A DNA stretch of 64,000 bases from Bacteroidales bacterium (GCA_949419965.1 CASPAC010000002.1:1-64000), one strand, 5' to 3'. Positions 1 through 9,694 are shown, counted from the first letter of the stretch. The notes: a model not told the origin generated them from the letters alone. Translations and numbers: made by a program.

Positions 1-546
1 GATGAACTCCCACAGCTGTTCCACCGTGCTGTTGCCCATGCGGTATTCGCCGGGATCGAGCAGTCGGTCGACCTTGGGGACAGGTCCGTAAAGGGTCACC
101 AGGTCGAAGTAGGCCCATGCGCGGAAGAATTTGGCTTCGGCCACCGTACGCGCCTTGACGGGCGTGTCGGGAGCCACCTTCCCGATGATGAGGTTCGCCT
201 TGTAGATAAGGGCGTACAAACCTTGATAGAGATCCCGAACAATGCTGTTGTCCGATCCGAACGTATATTCGTTCAGGCGCTCCATGTCGGAGTTGTCGCC
301 GCGGTTGCCGCCGCCGGCGAAAGCGTCGTCGGAAAGCAGGTTCTTGGCGTAGAACCAGTTGGAATAGATTCCGTCCCAGGTGCCGTAGAGGGAGGCGAGC
401 GCCTGCATGGCCTGTTCGTCCGTCTGGTAGAACTCATCCTGACCTCCCATGTTGCCGTGTTTCGGGATGTCGAGGTATTTTTCGCAACCGACCGCGAATA
501 TCAACATCAAAGCCGATAACAGGATATATTTCGTTTTCATTTTCAT
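1..546 (-). CDS. SusD/RagB-like nutrient-binding lipoprotein (C-terminal part missing)
   Basis: N-terminal 182 residues of a SusD-family outer-membrane lipoprotein; the rest lies before base 1. These proteins cap a SusC channel on the cell surface and help capture glycans or other ligands. The start at 546 gives MKMKTKYILL and a lipoprotein signal ending in FAVGC; the ATG at 540 is an equally possible start. After the Cys come the EKYLDIP and YGTWDGIYSNWFYAKN stretches and helical TPR-like segments (KANLIIG, EAKFFRAWAYFDLV) typical of SusD. It begins 21 bases after the susC stop, so the two are surely co-transcribed. The substrate cannot be read from sequence. Confidence 0.9.
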   Translation of the reverse strand, partial: MKMKTKYILLSALMLIFAVGCEKYLDIPKHGNMGGQDEFYQTDEQAMQALASLYGTWDGIYSNWFYAKNLLSDDAFAGGGNRGDNSDMERLNEYTFGSDNSIVRDLYQGLYALIYKANLIIGKVAPDTPVKARTVAEAKFFRAWAYFDLVTLYGPVPKVDRLLDPGEYRMGNSTVEQLWEFI

Positions 547-567
547 TGTTTCCGTAGTTAAGATTTG

Positions 568-3500
568 TTAGAATCCGATGTTGAGACCGAATACGACCTT
601 CTTCGAACCGGGGTAGGAGCCTTTGTCGATACCCATACCGGCCGTTGCGTTGGTTGCGGCCTCAGGGTCGAAGCCCGGATATTTGGTGAAGGTGAAATAG
701 TCGTCGAGCGAAACATAGACACGCAGGTTCTGGATGAACGCCTTTCGCAGCCACGTCTTCGGGAAGCTGTATCCCAGCTGGATCTGCTTGATCTTGAAGA
801 ACGAACCGTCGTAGACCATGGCGTCGGAATACTGATACTTGTCCATGTTGTTGGCATTGGCGCGGGGTACCGTACCCGACGTGTTGGCCGGCGTCCAGCG
901 GTTGTCGTAGAAGACTTCCTTCAGCTTGTTGGATGCCTGACGGTCGAACTTGTTGATGCAGTTGAAGATGTCGTTGCCCTCCGAACCGGTGCCGAAGACG
1001 GTCAGGTCGATGCCTTTCCAGGCTGCCGTAAGGGTGATACCATACGTGAAGTCCGGAATGGCATCGCCGATGTAGGTAAGGTCGCCGTCGCTCAGATCGC
1101 CGCTCTTGTCGAGGTCTTCGAAGGTGGGATCGCCCGTTGCGGGATCGACGCCTGCAAACTTGTAACCACGGAAATAGTAGATGGGGTAGCCCTTCTCGAA
1201 GTAGGTGATCGCGGTGTTGTGGAACGTTTCGCCGCCCAGACGCACCAGCGACGGGTCGAGGTAGGTCACCTTGTTCTTGAGCGTGGCCAGATTACCGCGC
1301 ACCGAGTAGGAGAAATCGCCTACGTGGTCTCTCCAGCCCAGTTCGATTTCCCAACCGCGGTTGCTGACGTTGCCGGCGTTGATGGGCGAAACCGTACCGC
1401 CGACGATCAGCGAAGGCGTGGTGCCGCTGACAAGCAGGTCCTTGGTCTTCTTGTCGAACCAGTCGAGGCTGAAAGTCAGCCGGTCGTTGAACAGACGGGC
1501 ATCGAGACCGATGTTGATCTGCTCGGAGGTCTCCCAGCGGAGTTCGTCGTTACCCATCGAGCTGGGTGCCGAACCCTGGATGTAGTTGTTGCCCGGGAAG
1601 AACGGATAGATGCGGTCCAGCGCCATGTCGGTGCTGTACATGTATCCGCTCAGCGCCGCAAGGCTGCCGTTCTGGCCCCAGCTGGCACGAAGTTTCAGAT
1701 TCGATACATATCTGCGGGCCGGTTCGAAGAACGCTTCCTCGGAGATGGCCCAACCGGCCGAAACGGCGGGGAAGTAGCCCCAGCGGTTCGTGACGGGAAG
1801 CTGCGACAGGTCGGCGGCATCGGCACGCAGCGAAGCCTGGATCATGTAGCGGCCGGCGAATTCGTAGCCTACGCGGCCGAAGTAGGAGAGTTTGGCCGAT
1901 TCGGTCTCCTCGCCGCTCACGTTCTTGGTTGCGGAGGCGTTGGCATAGTTAAGATACCAGAACACCGGATCGTTCTTCTTCAGAGCATCCTCCTCGTTGC
2001 CGGTGAGGCTGCCGTTGACATAGTTGTAGGTCGACTTCTGGAACGACATACCCACCATGGCCGAAACGGTGTGACGGCCGAACGTGCGCATGTAGTTGGC
2101 GAAGTTCTCCCACTGGTAATAGAGCGAGGTCGAGGAGCCTGCCGAGAAATTGAGATAGGGGTTGATGCGCTCGGAGTTGTTGTAGCTCGGCAGCGACACG
2201 GTCGAGTTGTGCGAACCCGAGAAACGGTAGCCCAGACGCGAAGTGATGACCAGTCCTTTCACGGGTTTGAAATCACCGTACAGCGATCCCGTGATGTTGA
2301 AACCGCCGCTCTTGGTAACGTTGTTGTCGCGCATGATCAGCGGCTGGCCGAACTCGCCCGTGAAGAACGGCGAGACGGAGTAGTAGTTGCCGTTCTTGTC
2401 CTTGAGCAGGGGCTGACCGTTGTTCAGGGCGGTAAGCATGTTCATCGGCAAGTTGTCGGGAGCATAGACGTCGGGAGTGAGCGGGTCCATCAGGAGCACC
2501 GACGCCAGCAGGCTGCCGTACTCGTTGCCTTCGGCCACCGTACGGGTGTCGTATTTCTCCAGCTGGTTGGTGGAGCCCACTTTCAGCCAGGGTTTGATTT
2601 CATATTCGCCGTTGACGGTGGCGGTCAGGCGTTTGTAGGTGTCGGCATTGCCCTTGACGATACCGTCGTTGTCCAGATACGTCAGCGAGAGGTAGTAGTT
2701 GCCCTGCGCGTTGCCGTTGGTGAAAGCAATGTTGTGTTTCTGCATCGTGCTCGTCTCGAAAGCCACGTCGGTCCACGATGTGTTGGTCACACCGTCCCAG
2801 TTGCTCAGCAGGTAGTCGCGCGTGAGGATGTTGCCTTCGGTCATGTAGTCGATGTACTGCTCGGAGTTGAGCACCTTCGGAATCCGGGCCAGCGACTGCC
2901 ACGAATACTGGAAGTCGTAGGTCAGCTTGCCGTTGCCGGCCGATCCTTTCTTGGTGGAGATCAGCACAACGCCGTTACCGGCCTCGGCACCGTAGATGGC
3001 GGCCGACGCAGCGTCCTTCAGCACCTCCATCGACGCAATGTCGTTGGGGTCGATACCGCTGATGCTGCTCAGGCGCACGCCGTCGACAACATAGAGCGGG
3101 TTGGACGATACGTTCGACGAGAAACCGCGCACGCGCACCGTCGGCGACGAACCCGGAGCGGCCGAGGTCTGGATGATCTGCACGCCGGCCGTCTTGCCTT
3201 GCAGGGCCGACTGCGCATTGGTGATCGTACGGTTCTGCATGTCTTCGGGCTTCACCTGCGAGATGGCGCCCGTCACCGAGCTCTTTTTCTGCACGCCGTA
3301 GCCCACTACCACGACATCGTCCAGCCGGGTGCTCTCTTCCTGAAGCGTGACGTTCAGTTCGCCGCCAACGGCGGGGATTGTCTGCTCCACATAACCGATG
3401 TAGGTGAACAGCAGGGTGGCGCCCTCGTTCACCATAATCGAATATTTGCCGTCTACATCGGTCGTCGCACCGTTGGTCGTGCCGTTCTCAATGATACTGG

Positions 3501-3633
3501 CGCCGATCATCGGACCGTTGGCATCGGTCACTTGCCCCCACACCTTGACCTTGTTCTGCGCCATCGCCAGGGCGACGGGTGCAAACAGGAAAAGCATCGC
3601 CAGGAGCAATTTCCTCGTAGAATTGTTCTTCAT
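568..3633 (-). CDS. SusC/RagA-family TonB-linked outer-membrane transporter
   Basis: A 1021-aa TonB-dependent outer-membrane channel that imports the ligand captured by its SusD partner. The signal peptide ends at about residue 25 (ALAMAQ). A carboxypeptidase-D-like domain (about 28-105, GQVTDANGPMIGASI) follows, then the plug with DDVVVVGYGVQKKSSVTG, PTVRVRG and the SusC hallmark NPLYVVDGVR, and then a 22-strand-type barrel ending in VFGLNIGF. Length and C-terminal Phe are normal for the family. It sits between an esterase gene (40 bases upstream) and susD, with a divergent hybrid two-component gene, so it is the transporter of a small nutrient-utilisation locus. The cargo is unknown. Confidence 0.95.
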   Translation of the reverse strand: MKNNSTRKLLLAMLFLFAPVALAMAQNKVKVWGQVTDANGPMIGASIIENGTTNGATTDVDGKYSIMVNEGATLLFTYIGYVEQTIPAVGGELNVTLQEESTRLDDVVVVGYGVQKKSSVTGAISQVKPEDMQNRTITNAQSALQGKTAGVQIIQTSAAPGSSPTVRVRGFSSNVSSNPLYVVDGVRLSSISGIDPNDIASMEVLKDAASAAIYGAEAGNGVVLISTKKGSAGNGKLTYDFQYSWQSLARIPKVLNSEQYIDYMTEGNILTRDYLLSNWDGVTNTSWTDVAFETSTMQKHNIAFTNGNAQGNYYLSLTYLDNDGIVKGNADTYKRLTATVNGEYEIKPWLKVGSTNQLEKYDTRTVAEGNEYGSLLASVLLMDPLTPDVYAPDNLPMNMLTALNNGQPLLKDKNGNYYSVSPFFTGEFGQPLIMRDNNVTKSGGFNITGSLYGDFKPVKGLVITSRLGYRFSGSHNSTVSLPSYNNSERINPYLNFSAGSSTSLYYQWENFANYMRTFGRHTVSAMVGMSFQKSTYNYVNGSLTGNEEDALKKNDPVFWYLNYANASATKNVSGEETESAKLSYFGRVGYEFAGRYMIQASLRADAADLSQLPVTNRWGYFPAVSAGWAISEEAFFEPARRYVSNLKLRASWGQNGSLAALSGYMYSTDMALDRIYPFFPGNNYIQGSAPSSMGNDELRWETSEQINIGLDARLFNDRLTFSLDWFDKKTKDLLVSGTTPSLIVGGTVSPINAGNVSNRGWEIELGWRDHVGDFSYSVRGNLATLKNKVTYLDPSLVRLGGETFHNTAITYFEKGYPIYYFRGYKFAGVDPATGDPTFEDLDKSGDLSDGDLTYIGDAIPDFTYGITLTAAWKGIDLTVFGTGSEGNDIFNCINKFDRQASNKLKEVFYDNRWTPANTSGTVPRANANNMDKYQYSDAMVYDGSFFKIKQIQLGYSFPKTWLRKAFIQNLRVYVSLDDYFTFTKYPGFDPEAATNATAGMGIDKGSYPGSKKVVFGLNIGF

Positions 3634-3672
3634 GTTCTGAGTTTTTAGGTTATTGAAAAAGGTTGATTGGCA

Positions 3673-5313
3673 TCAGAATCCACGTGTCGGGAACGAGCGC
3701 ACCACTTCGAGCAGTTCCTTGTCGTGGTTGTGCAGTACGCGGCAGTCGTTGTCGAAATACATCGTGGCACCCAGGTCGGGCGTGTAGGCTTCCCAGGCGG
3801 GGAGTCCTTCGGCGTTGGGGTTGCCCGTGCGCGCAAAGTTGAGCCAGGCACCGCTCATGCGGTCGGCCAGAGCCTGCGCCTCGCGGCCGCCGCCCGTCAT
3901 CGAGGCGTGGCGCACCGTGTTGTCGAAGACAAAGGGAATCTCCATGCAGTGCGTGCTGCGGAGCATGCCGTCCATAACGGGCGATTCCCAAGCGAAAAGA
4001 TACATGTAGACCGGGGCGCCTTGCTGGGCGGCCTTGAGCCGAGCCTGCTCCACGGCACCCGGGCGGAACACGAAGTCCACGTCCACCAGGTCCTTGGGCT
4101 GATACTCCGGATAAGCCTTGCGGAATGCAGCGAGGAACTCGTCCGTCCGGTCGCCGTATTTCTCGCGCAGGAACTCCACGGCCTGCTCTTCTTTGATGGT
4201 CCGGAAGAAAGGAACATAGGTGCTCATCGTGAATTCGTGCAGCGTGGTCCCGATCATCATGGGAATCTCCTTGCTTTGGGCCGGAGCTTCGGGATCGAAA
4301 GGCTGCGCAGGCAGCACATCGCCGTCGACCGTGGGTGCCCAGCCGAAAATGAAGGTCGAGATGCCTTCTTTCTCTGCTTCGGCCTTCACCCGGGCCACGG
4401 CTCGCTCGCCCGCTGCAAGCAGTTCGGCATGCGGCACGGTCTGCAATCGGTCGACTTGCGAGGGACGCAGGCCGAGTTCCTCGACCACCGCCGCACCGAT
4501 CCGGCGCGAATATTTCTGTTCCATGGTGCGGAGCATCGAGCCGCTCTGTACGATGGCCTTGTGGAAAAGGCCCGCGGCCGCAGGCGTCGCAAGCAGGGTC
4601 GAAACCTTGCCGCCACCGCCCGATTGTCCGAAAATGGTTACGTTGTCGGGATCGCCGCCGAACGCAGCGATGTTGTTGTTGACCCAGCGGAGTGCGGCTA
4701 CGAGGTCCAGCAGACCGGCATTGCCCGAGGTGGCGTATTTCTCGCCGAAAGCCGACAGATCAAGAAAGCCCAATACGTTGAGTCGGTGGTTGAGCGTCAC
4801 GACCACGACATCGCCCTTGCGGGCAAGGTTCGCACCGTCGTAGGAGGGGAGTTCCTGACCGCTTCCCGCAGCATAGCCGCCTCCGTGCAGCCAGACCATC
4901 ACCGGACGCTTGCGTCCGTCGTTCAGCCCCGGAGTCCAGATGTTCGCTCCGAGACAGTCTTCACCGGGATGGCCGTCATCCCAGTCGAACGCGAAGGCGT
5001 GTTCGTCGCTCTGCCATCCGCCGCGCACGGCCTGCGGGCACGTCGGGCCGAAAGCACGGCTGCTGCGTACGCCCTCCCATTTGTCGGGAGCCTGGGGCGG
5101 CATGAAGCGCTCGGCCTTGGCATAGGGAACACCTTTAAATATATATAGGTCTCCCTGCGCATATCCGGCCACGTCGCCCGCCTCCGTACGGGTCACGGCC
5201 GTCTGCGTCGTTGCAACGATCTCGCCGGCCGCATTCGGTCCGGCAGCGTTTCCACAGGAGGAACAGAGAGCCGCGGCGGCCCATACGAGAATCGGTAGAA
5301 CTATAGGTTTCAT
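3673..5313 (-). CDS. Type-B carboxylesterase lipoprotein
   Basis: A 546-aa alpha/beta-hydrolase of the carboxylesterase type-B (para-nitrobenzyl esterase-like) family, predicted to hydrolyse carboxylic ester bonds in the periplasm or on the cell surface. The N terminus has a lipoprotein signal with lipobox LCSSC (Cys20). The oxyanion-hole loop is HGGGY (143-147), the nucleophile is Ser231 in GQSGGG, EDCLGANIW is the typical EDCLxLN motif, and the His near STHCMEIPFVF is the likely catalytic His. It is the first gene of the esterase-susC-susD operon, which suggests it removes acyl or aryl ester groups from the imported ligand. The substrate is inferred only from context. Confidence 0.88.
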   Translation of the reverse strand: MKPIVLPILVWAAAALCSSCGNAAGPNAAGEIVATTQTAVTRTEAGDVAGYAQGDLYIFKGVPYAKAERFMPPQAPDKWEGVRSSRAFGPTCPQAVRGGWQSDEHAFAFDWDDGHPGEDCLGANIWTPGLNDGRKRPVMVWLHGGGYAAGSGQELPSYDGANLARKGDVVVVTLNHRLNVLGFLDLSAFGEKYATSGNAGLLDLVAALRWVNNNIAAFGGDPDNVTIFGQSGGGGKVSTLLATPAAAGLFHKAIVQSGSMLRTMEQKYSRRIGAAVVEELGLRPSQVDRLQTVPHAELLAAGERAVARVKAEAEKEGISTFIFGWAPTVDGDVLPAQPFDPEAPAQSKEIPMMIGTTLHEFTMSTYVPFFRTIKEEQAVEFLREKYGDRTDEFLAAFRKAYPEYQPKDLVDVDFVFRPGAVEQARLKAAQQGAPVYMYLFAWESPVMDGMLRSTHCMEIPFVFDNTVRHASMTGGGREAQALADRMSGAWLNFARTGNPNAEGLPAWEAYTPDLGATMYFDNDCRVLHNHDKELLEVVRSFPTRGF

Positions 5314-5374
5314 AGTTTGTGGTTTTTGAGGTATACAAGTTTAGATTATTCCCTCCGGATCGGCTTGGCCGTCT

Positions 5375-5442
5375 ATTCAAAACAATTGTCCGTTCATCCA
5401 ACCCGCATCCCATGCGTCCAAAAATTTGTCAAATCGTCCAAA
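5375..5442. promoter_or_regulatory. 20-bp-phased repeat array, candidate operator for the hybrid two-component regulator
   Basis: In the divergent intergenic space, CGTCCAAA occurs at 5415-5422 and 5435-5442. A close variant, CATCCAAC, lies exactly 20 bases earlier at 5395-5402, and a weaker one, ATTCAAAA, at 5375-5382. Spacing of about two helical turns in direct orientation is what AraC-type DNA-binding domains use, and the neighbouring regulator ends in such a domain. The array lies 60-130 bases upstream of the esterase-susC-susD start, a good place for an activator. Binding is inferred. Confidence 0.55.
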
Positions 5443-5527
5443 TTCGCCATGACAAGGTGTCGCAACGGATTATTAATGGATTATTATGCGTAACTTTCTG
5501 TTCGGAAAAACCGCCATTCGGAACACC

Positions 5528-8500
5528 ATGAAGTTCACAACCCTTTTTTGCTTCGGCTTGTCGGTCGCGATGACCGTGGCGTGCCGGAGCTCCGATCAGC
5601 ATTCCGAGCGCCGCGCCGGAACGGAGAGTCCGCTGGTCTCGAACGACATCTCCAACCAGCAGATCAAAGCCATCGCGGAAGATGCCCAGGGGCATATCTG
5701 GCTCGGAACGTTCCGCGGGCTCAACAAGTACAATGCGCACGAATACCAGCAATATTTCTGTACGGACGATTCGTTGAGCCTGCCCGACAACCAGATTCAG
5801 GATCTGATGCTGGATTCTAAAAAGCGGCTGTGGATCGCCACCGTCAACGGGCCGTGCCTCTATACCGACCAGGACGATTTCCGGCGGCTGCCCATGTTTT
5901 CGGACAACCGCAATGTCTTGCAGTTCTTCGAAGACCGCGCAGGCCGCGTCTTCATGAGCACCCGCGACGAGCTCTACGAATACAACGACTCGGCCGGCGG
6001 ATTCGACCGCCTGCTTTCCGATCTGGACCGTCCCAACACCTTCCACACGCGCTGCCATGTCGATTCGGACAACCGGCTGTGGATTTTCAACAGCATGCAG
6101 CTCCGTTGTTACGATCCGGAGTCGCGGCAGGTCGTCGACAGCATCGCGTTGCAGAACTATCCGCTCTATTCCTACCTCCACAAGGGCCGCTATCTCTATC
6201 TGACCGGCAATTTCCGATGCCGGATTTTCGACACCCGGACCGGACGGTTCGACGAGCTTCCCGAGGTCATGCGCAGGCATCCGCTCTTCGCCAGGGCGGA
6301 CGTGGAGTACATCCATCCCTACGACGACGACCGGCTGCTCTTCAACACCGCCAAACACGGCATGTTCTGCTACGATTTCGTGCGCGGAACATTCATCCAC
6401 CAGCAGCAGACCGGGTTTCCGTTCGAAGTCCCCGCTTTCAAGATCAGACGGATGTTCACCGATTCGCAGCGCAACCTCTGGATCGGCTCCGAGGACCAGG
6501 GCTACACGGTCCGCTACCACTACAAGAACTACTTCAACAGCGACAATTACCTGCGCTCCAGTCTGAGCAACAAGTCCGTCGTGTCGGTCGTTCCCGACAA
6601 CGAATCCAGACTATGGATCGCCACCTTGATGGACGGGCTCTGGATCTACGATCTGCCGCGGCAGCGGCTCGACGCCATCGGCATGGACGAGCTCTTTCCG
6701 CAGGAGAAGCAGCGTAAAATGCACATCAACAGATTGTTCGTCGACCGCGATGGAGCCGTCTGGTTGACTGCTAACAACCACAATGTGCTCAAATGCCGTT
6801 ACCGCCACGGTTCGCTGCAGGTCCTGGCCCGGCACAACGTCTTCCTGCCCATGTCCATCGCCGAGGACCGCGAGGGCACCATCTGGGTGGGTACCGCCAC
6901 CCATTATCTCCATGCGCTCGCACCGGGCAGCAGCCGTTTCGAGCCCGTACAGGCTTTCGACGGCACTTTTTCGTTCACGCCCGACATGCTCTCCCTGAGC
7001 GACGGCTCTCTGCTGGTCTCGGCTTTCGGCCAGCCGCTCAAACGCATCGTCGGCCGCAAGATCGAGAAGCTGGCAATTTCCGACGACGACTTCCGGTCCT
7101 GCATCCCGCGGTCGGTATTCGTTCCCACCGCACTCTTCGAGGACAGCGGCGGCGACATCTGGATCGGCACCATCGGCAACGGACTGATCCGCTATGTTCC
7201 TTCCGAAAACAAGCTGCATTCCATGTCCGGCACCACCTGTCTCGACATTTCGGCCATCGGCGAGGACAGCGACGGCAACTTGTGGATCAGCACCCAGTAC
7301 GGGCTCAACAAATACGACCGGCAGAGCGGCAGATTCACCGCCTACTACGCTTCCGACGGGCTGGGAGGCAACCAGTTCTATGAGCGCGCCTCATGCCGCC
7401 TGCCCGACGGGACGCTCATCTTCGGCGGCACCCACGGACTCACGCTCTTCGATCCGCACACCGTGCCGGCCAAGCGGCGCATTCCGCTCGTCTTCGAAAA
7501 CCTGCGCATACACAACAGGCTCGTCGCACCCCGCAGCGGCGGTCCCATCGACCGGCATCTCTCCTACAACCCCGAAATCAGGCTCCGCCACGACCAGAAC
7601 GGATTCAGCATCTCGTTCGCCGCACTGGAGTATTCCGAGTACGGCCGCGTGCACTATCATTACAAGCTCGACGGGTTCGACGACTATTGGATCGAGGCCC
7701 GCAACAACCACGAGGCCAACTATGCCAATCTCCCGGCCGGCCGTTACACCCTGCGCGTGAAGATCTCCAGCAACGACCAGAGCATCGCCGAGACGGAAAA
7801 TGCCATTCCGATCATCGTCGCTCCGGCTCCCTGGCATACGTGGTGGGCTTACACCTGCTATGTCGCCGTGGTGACAGGGTTGGTATGGTTGCTGGTACTG
7901 GGATGGCGGAGGATCCAGGCCGGCAAGGCGGCCGTCCGCATCGCCGAGCGCGAAAAGGCCCAGGAGCGCAGGATGAACGGGATGATCCGCAGTTTCTTCT
8001 CCAACGTCTCGCACGAGTTCCGCACTCCGCTGACCATGATTTCGGGCCCCGTGGCACAGCTCTGCGAGGACCCCGAGCTCTCGGAGAAGAACCGGGAGCT
8101 GCTGCACATCGTCCGGCGCAGCACCGACCGGATGTTGGAGCTGGTGAATCAGCAGCTCGATTTCAGCGAGCTTGAAAACGACACGCTCCGGCTCAAGGTC
8201 CGGCGTACGGACATCATCGGGCTGCTGAAGCGGCGGATCGACATCTTCCGTATGAATGCCGCCGCCAAGGGCATCGTCCTGCAAACCTGTGGGCTTGAGG
8301 AGCAGTGCATCATGTGGCTCGACGAGGACAAGCAGGACAAGATTTTCGGCAACCTCATGTCCAACGCATTGAAATTCACTCCGGCCAACGGACGCATCGC
8401 CGTGCGCTTCGACATGATCGGGCGCGACGAGGCCGCCCGGCTCTTCCCGGGCGATACGGCTGTCCGGTGGACGCGCTACGTCAAGGTGTCGGTCGCCAAC

Positions 8501-9577
8501 ACAGGCCCTACGATTCCAGAAGAGCTGCGCGAAAAGATTTTCGAACGCTATTACCGCATCGACAACAGCCCCGAGGGAAATTACTGCTACGGCACGGGCA
8601 TCGGTCTCTATTACACGCGCAGTCTGGTCGAACTCCACCACGGGCGCATCCGGGCAACCTCTCCCGAAAATCACGACGGCGCCGTTTTCACTTTCGTGCT
8701 GCCGCTGGACGACGAAGCCTATGCCGAGCAGGAGCGTTCGGCTGGAAAAAACGGGGAAATTCCCCCCCCCACGCATTCGGCCGTAACCGACGTTTCCACC
8801 GTCACGGAGTGCTCCGACAAGCCGGAATCGAAAAGCGTGCTCGTGTTGGACGACGATGCCGAAGTGGTCCATTATCTGCGGACGTTGCTGGCTCCGTACT
8901 ACAGGGTGTTGGGTTGTTTCGATGCCCGCGAGGCATTGCAGCTGATCGACGAGGAAGCGCCCGATCTGGTGCTCAGCGACGTGGTGCTGCCCGGCATGAA
9001 CGGCTACGCGTTCTGCCGCCGCATCAAGGAGGATGCCCAGCTTTGCCACATTCCGGTGGTGCTGGTCACGGCCAAGACCGACGTCGAGGACAAGGTCGAG
9101 GGCCTCGATACGGGCGCCGACGCCTACGTCACCAAACCCTTCGAGCCCAGTTATCTGCTGGCCCTCGTCAAATCGCAGCTCCGCAAGAGCGAACGCGCAC
9201 GCAGGCTGCTCGGGCAGTCGACGCAGACGACCCGCATCGAGGAAGACCTGCTGGCGCCCCAGGACAAGGCTTTCATGACCGAGCTCTACCGGTTGATGGA
9301 GACCGAGTTGTCCAATCCCGAGTTCGACATCGCCTGCGCGACCGAGGCCCTGCGCATCTCGCGCACCAAGTTCTTTTACAAGATCAAGGGCCTTACCGGC
9401 GAGAGCCCCAACGTCTTTTTCAAGACCTACAAGCTCAACCGAGCAGCAGAACTGATTCTGGAAGGGCGTTATACGATTTCGGAGATCGCCGACATGACCG
9501 GTTTTTCCACCTTGTCCCACTTCTCGAAAAGTTTCAAGAAGCAGTTCGGACTGGCTCCCAGCGAATACCACGGTTGA
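5528..9577 (+). CDS. Hybrid two-component system regulator (sensor kinase, receiver and AraC HTH in one chain)
   Basis: A 1349-aa one-chain signalling protein. The start at 5528 is preferred over the ATG at 5486 because it gives a clean signal/lipoprotein-like leader (MKFTTLFCFG to VAC). Order: repeated Reg_prop beta-propeller blades (GHIWLGTFRGLNKY, LWIGSEDQG, IWIGTIGNGL, LWISTQYGLNKY), a Y_Y_Y domain (about 680-765), one membrane helix (about 768-793), HisKA with SHEFRTPLTM (His829), HATPase_c (GTGIGLYY), a receiver with phospho-acceptor Asp1151 in LSDVVLPGMNG, and a C-terminal AraC-type HTH. The periplasmic part should sense a ligand and switch on the divergent esterase-susC-susD operon. 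Residues 1079-1081, in the linker before the receiver, are encoded by a run of nine Cs. Confidence 0.93.
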   Translation: MKFTTLFCFGLSVAMTVACRSSDQHSERRAGTESPLVSNDISNQQIKAIAEDAQGHIWLGTFRGLNKYNAHEYQQYFCTDDSLSLPDNQIQDLMLDSKKRLWIATVNGPCLYTDQDDFRRLPMFSDNRNVLQFFEDRAGRVFMSTRDELYEYNDSAGGFDRLLSDLDRPNTFHTRCHVDSDNRLWIFNSMQLRCYDPESRQVVDSIALQNYPLYSYLHKGRYLYLTGNFRCRIFDTRTGRFDELPEVMRRHPLFARADVEYIHPYDDDRLLFNTAKHGMFCYDFVRGTFIHQQQTGFPFEVPAFKIRRMFTDSQRNLWIGSEDQGYTVRYHYKNYFNSDNYLRSSLSNKSVVSVVPDNESRLWIATLMDGLWIYDLPRQRLDAIGMDELFPQEKQRKMHINRLFVDRDGAVWLTANNHNVLKCRYRHGSLQVLARHNVFLPMSIAEDREGTIWVGTATHYLHALAPGSSRFEPVQAFDGTFSFTPDMLSLSDGSLLVSAFGQPLKRIVGRKIEKLAISDDDFRSCIPRSVFVPTALFEDSGGDIWIGTIGNGLIRYVPSENKLHSMSGTTCLDISAIGEDSDGNLWISTQYGLNKYDRQSGRFTAYYASDGLGGNQFYERASCRLPDGTLIFGGTHGLTLFDPHTVPAKRRIPLVFENLRIHNRLVAPRSGGPIDRHLSYNPEIRLRHDQNGFSISFAALEYSEYGRVHYHYKLDGFDDYWIEARNNHEANYANLPAGRYTLRVKISSNDQSIAETENAIPIIVAPAPWHTWWAYTCYVAVVTGLVWLLVLGWRRIQAGKAAVRIAEREKAQERRMNGMIRSFFSNVSHEFRTPLTMISGPVAQLCEDPELSEKNRELLHIVRRSTDRMLELVNQQLDFSELENDTLRLKVRRTDIIGLLKRRIDIFRMNAAAKGIVLQTCGLEEQCIMWLDEDKQDKIFGNLMSNALKFTPANGRIAVRFDMIGRDEAARLFPGDTAVRWTRYVKVSVANTGPTIPEELREKIFERYYRIDNSPEGNYCYGTGIGLYYTRSLVELHHGRIRATSPENHDGAVFTFVLPLDDEAYAEQERSAGKNGEIPPPTHSAVTDVSTVTECSDKPESKSVLVLDDDAEVVHYLRTLLAPYYRVLGCFDAREALQLIDEEAPDLVLSDVVLPGMNGYAFCRRIKEDAQLCHIPVVLVTAKTDVEDKVEGLDTGADAYVTKPFEPSYLLALVKSQLRKSERARRLLGQSTQTTRIEEDLLAPQDKAFMTELYRLMETELSNPEFDIACATEALRISRTKFFYKIKGLTGESPNVFFKTYKLNRAAELILEGRYTISEIADMTGFSTLSHFSKSFKKQFGLAPSEYHG

Positions 9578-9653
9578 AAGAATAGGCTTATCCGCACGAT
9601 TGTTCCGTTGTCGGTTCCGGACTGACACTCGACCGCGCAGGCAGCGGCAAAAG

Positions 9654-9694
9654 AATCCGGGGCGGCATATCGTTGTGATATGCCGCCCCGGATT
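9654..9694. terminator. Bidirectional terminator hairpin
   Basis: Perfect 18-bp inverted repeat (9654-9671 and 9677-9694) with a 5-base loop, between the convergent regulator gene and the feo operon. There is no long T-run, but the stem is very stable and suits termination from both sides. Confidence 0.75.

Noticed and set aside
565..3648. Very long open frame on the plus strand opposite susC
   Set aside because: Its translation has no recognisable motif and is the antisense of a clear SusC gene; high GC keeps such frames open.
5429..6520. Open frame on the minus strand inside the hybrid regulator
   Set aside because: Antisense to clear propeller repeats; composition is that of a shadow frame.
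7391..9628. 745-codon minus-strand frame opposite the kinase and receiver region
   Set aside because: No domain signal, fully covered by the regulator's own domains.
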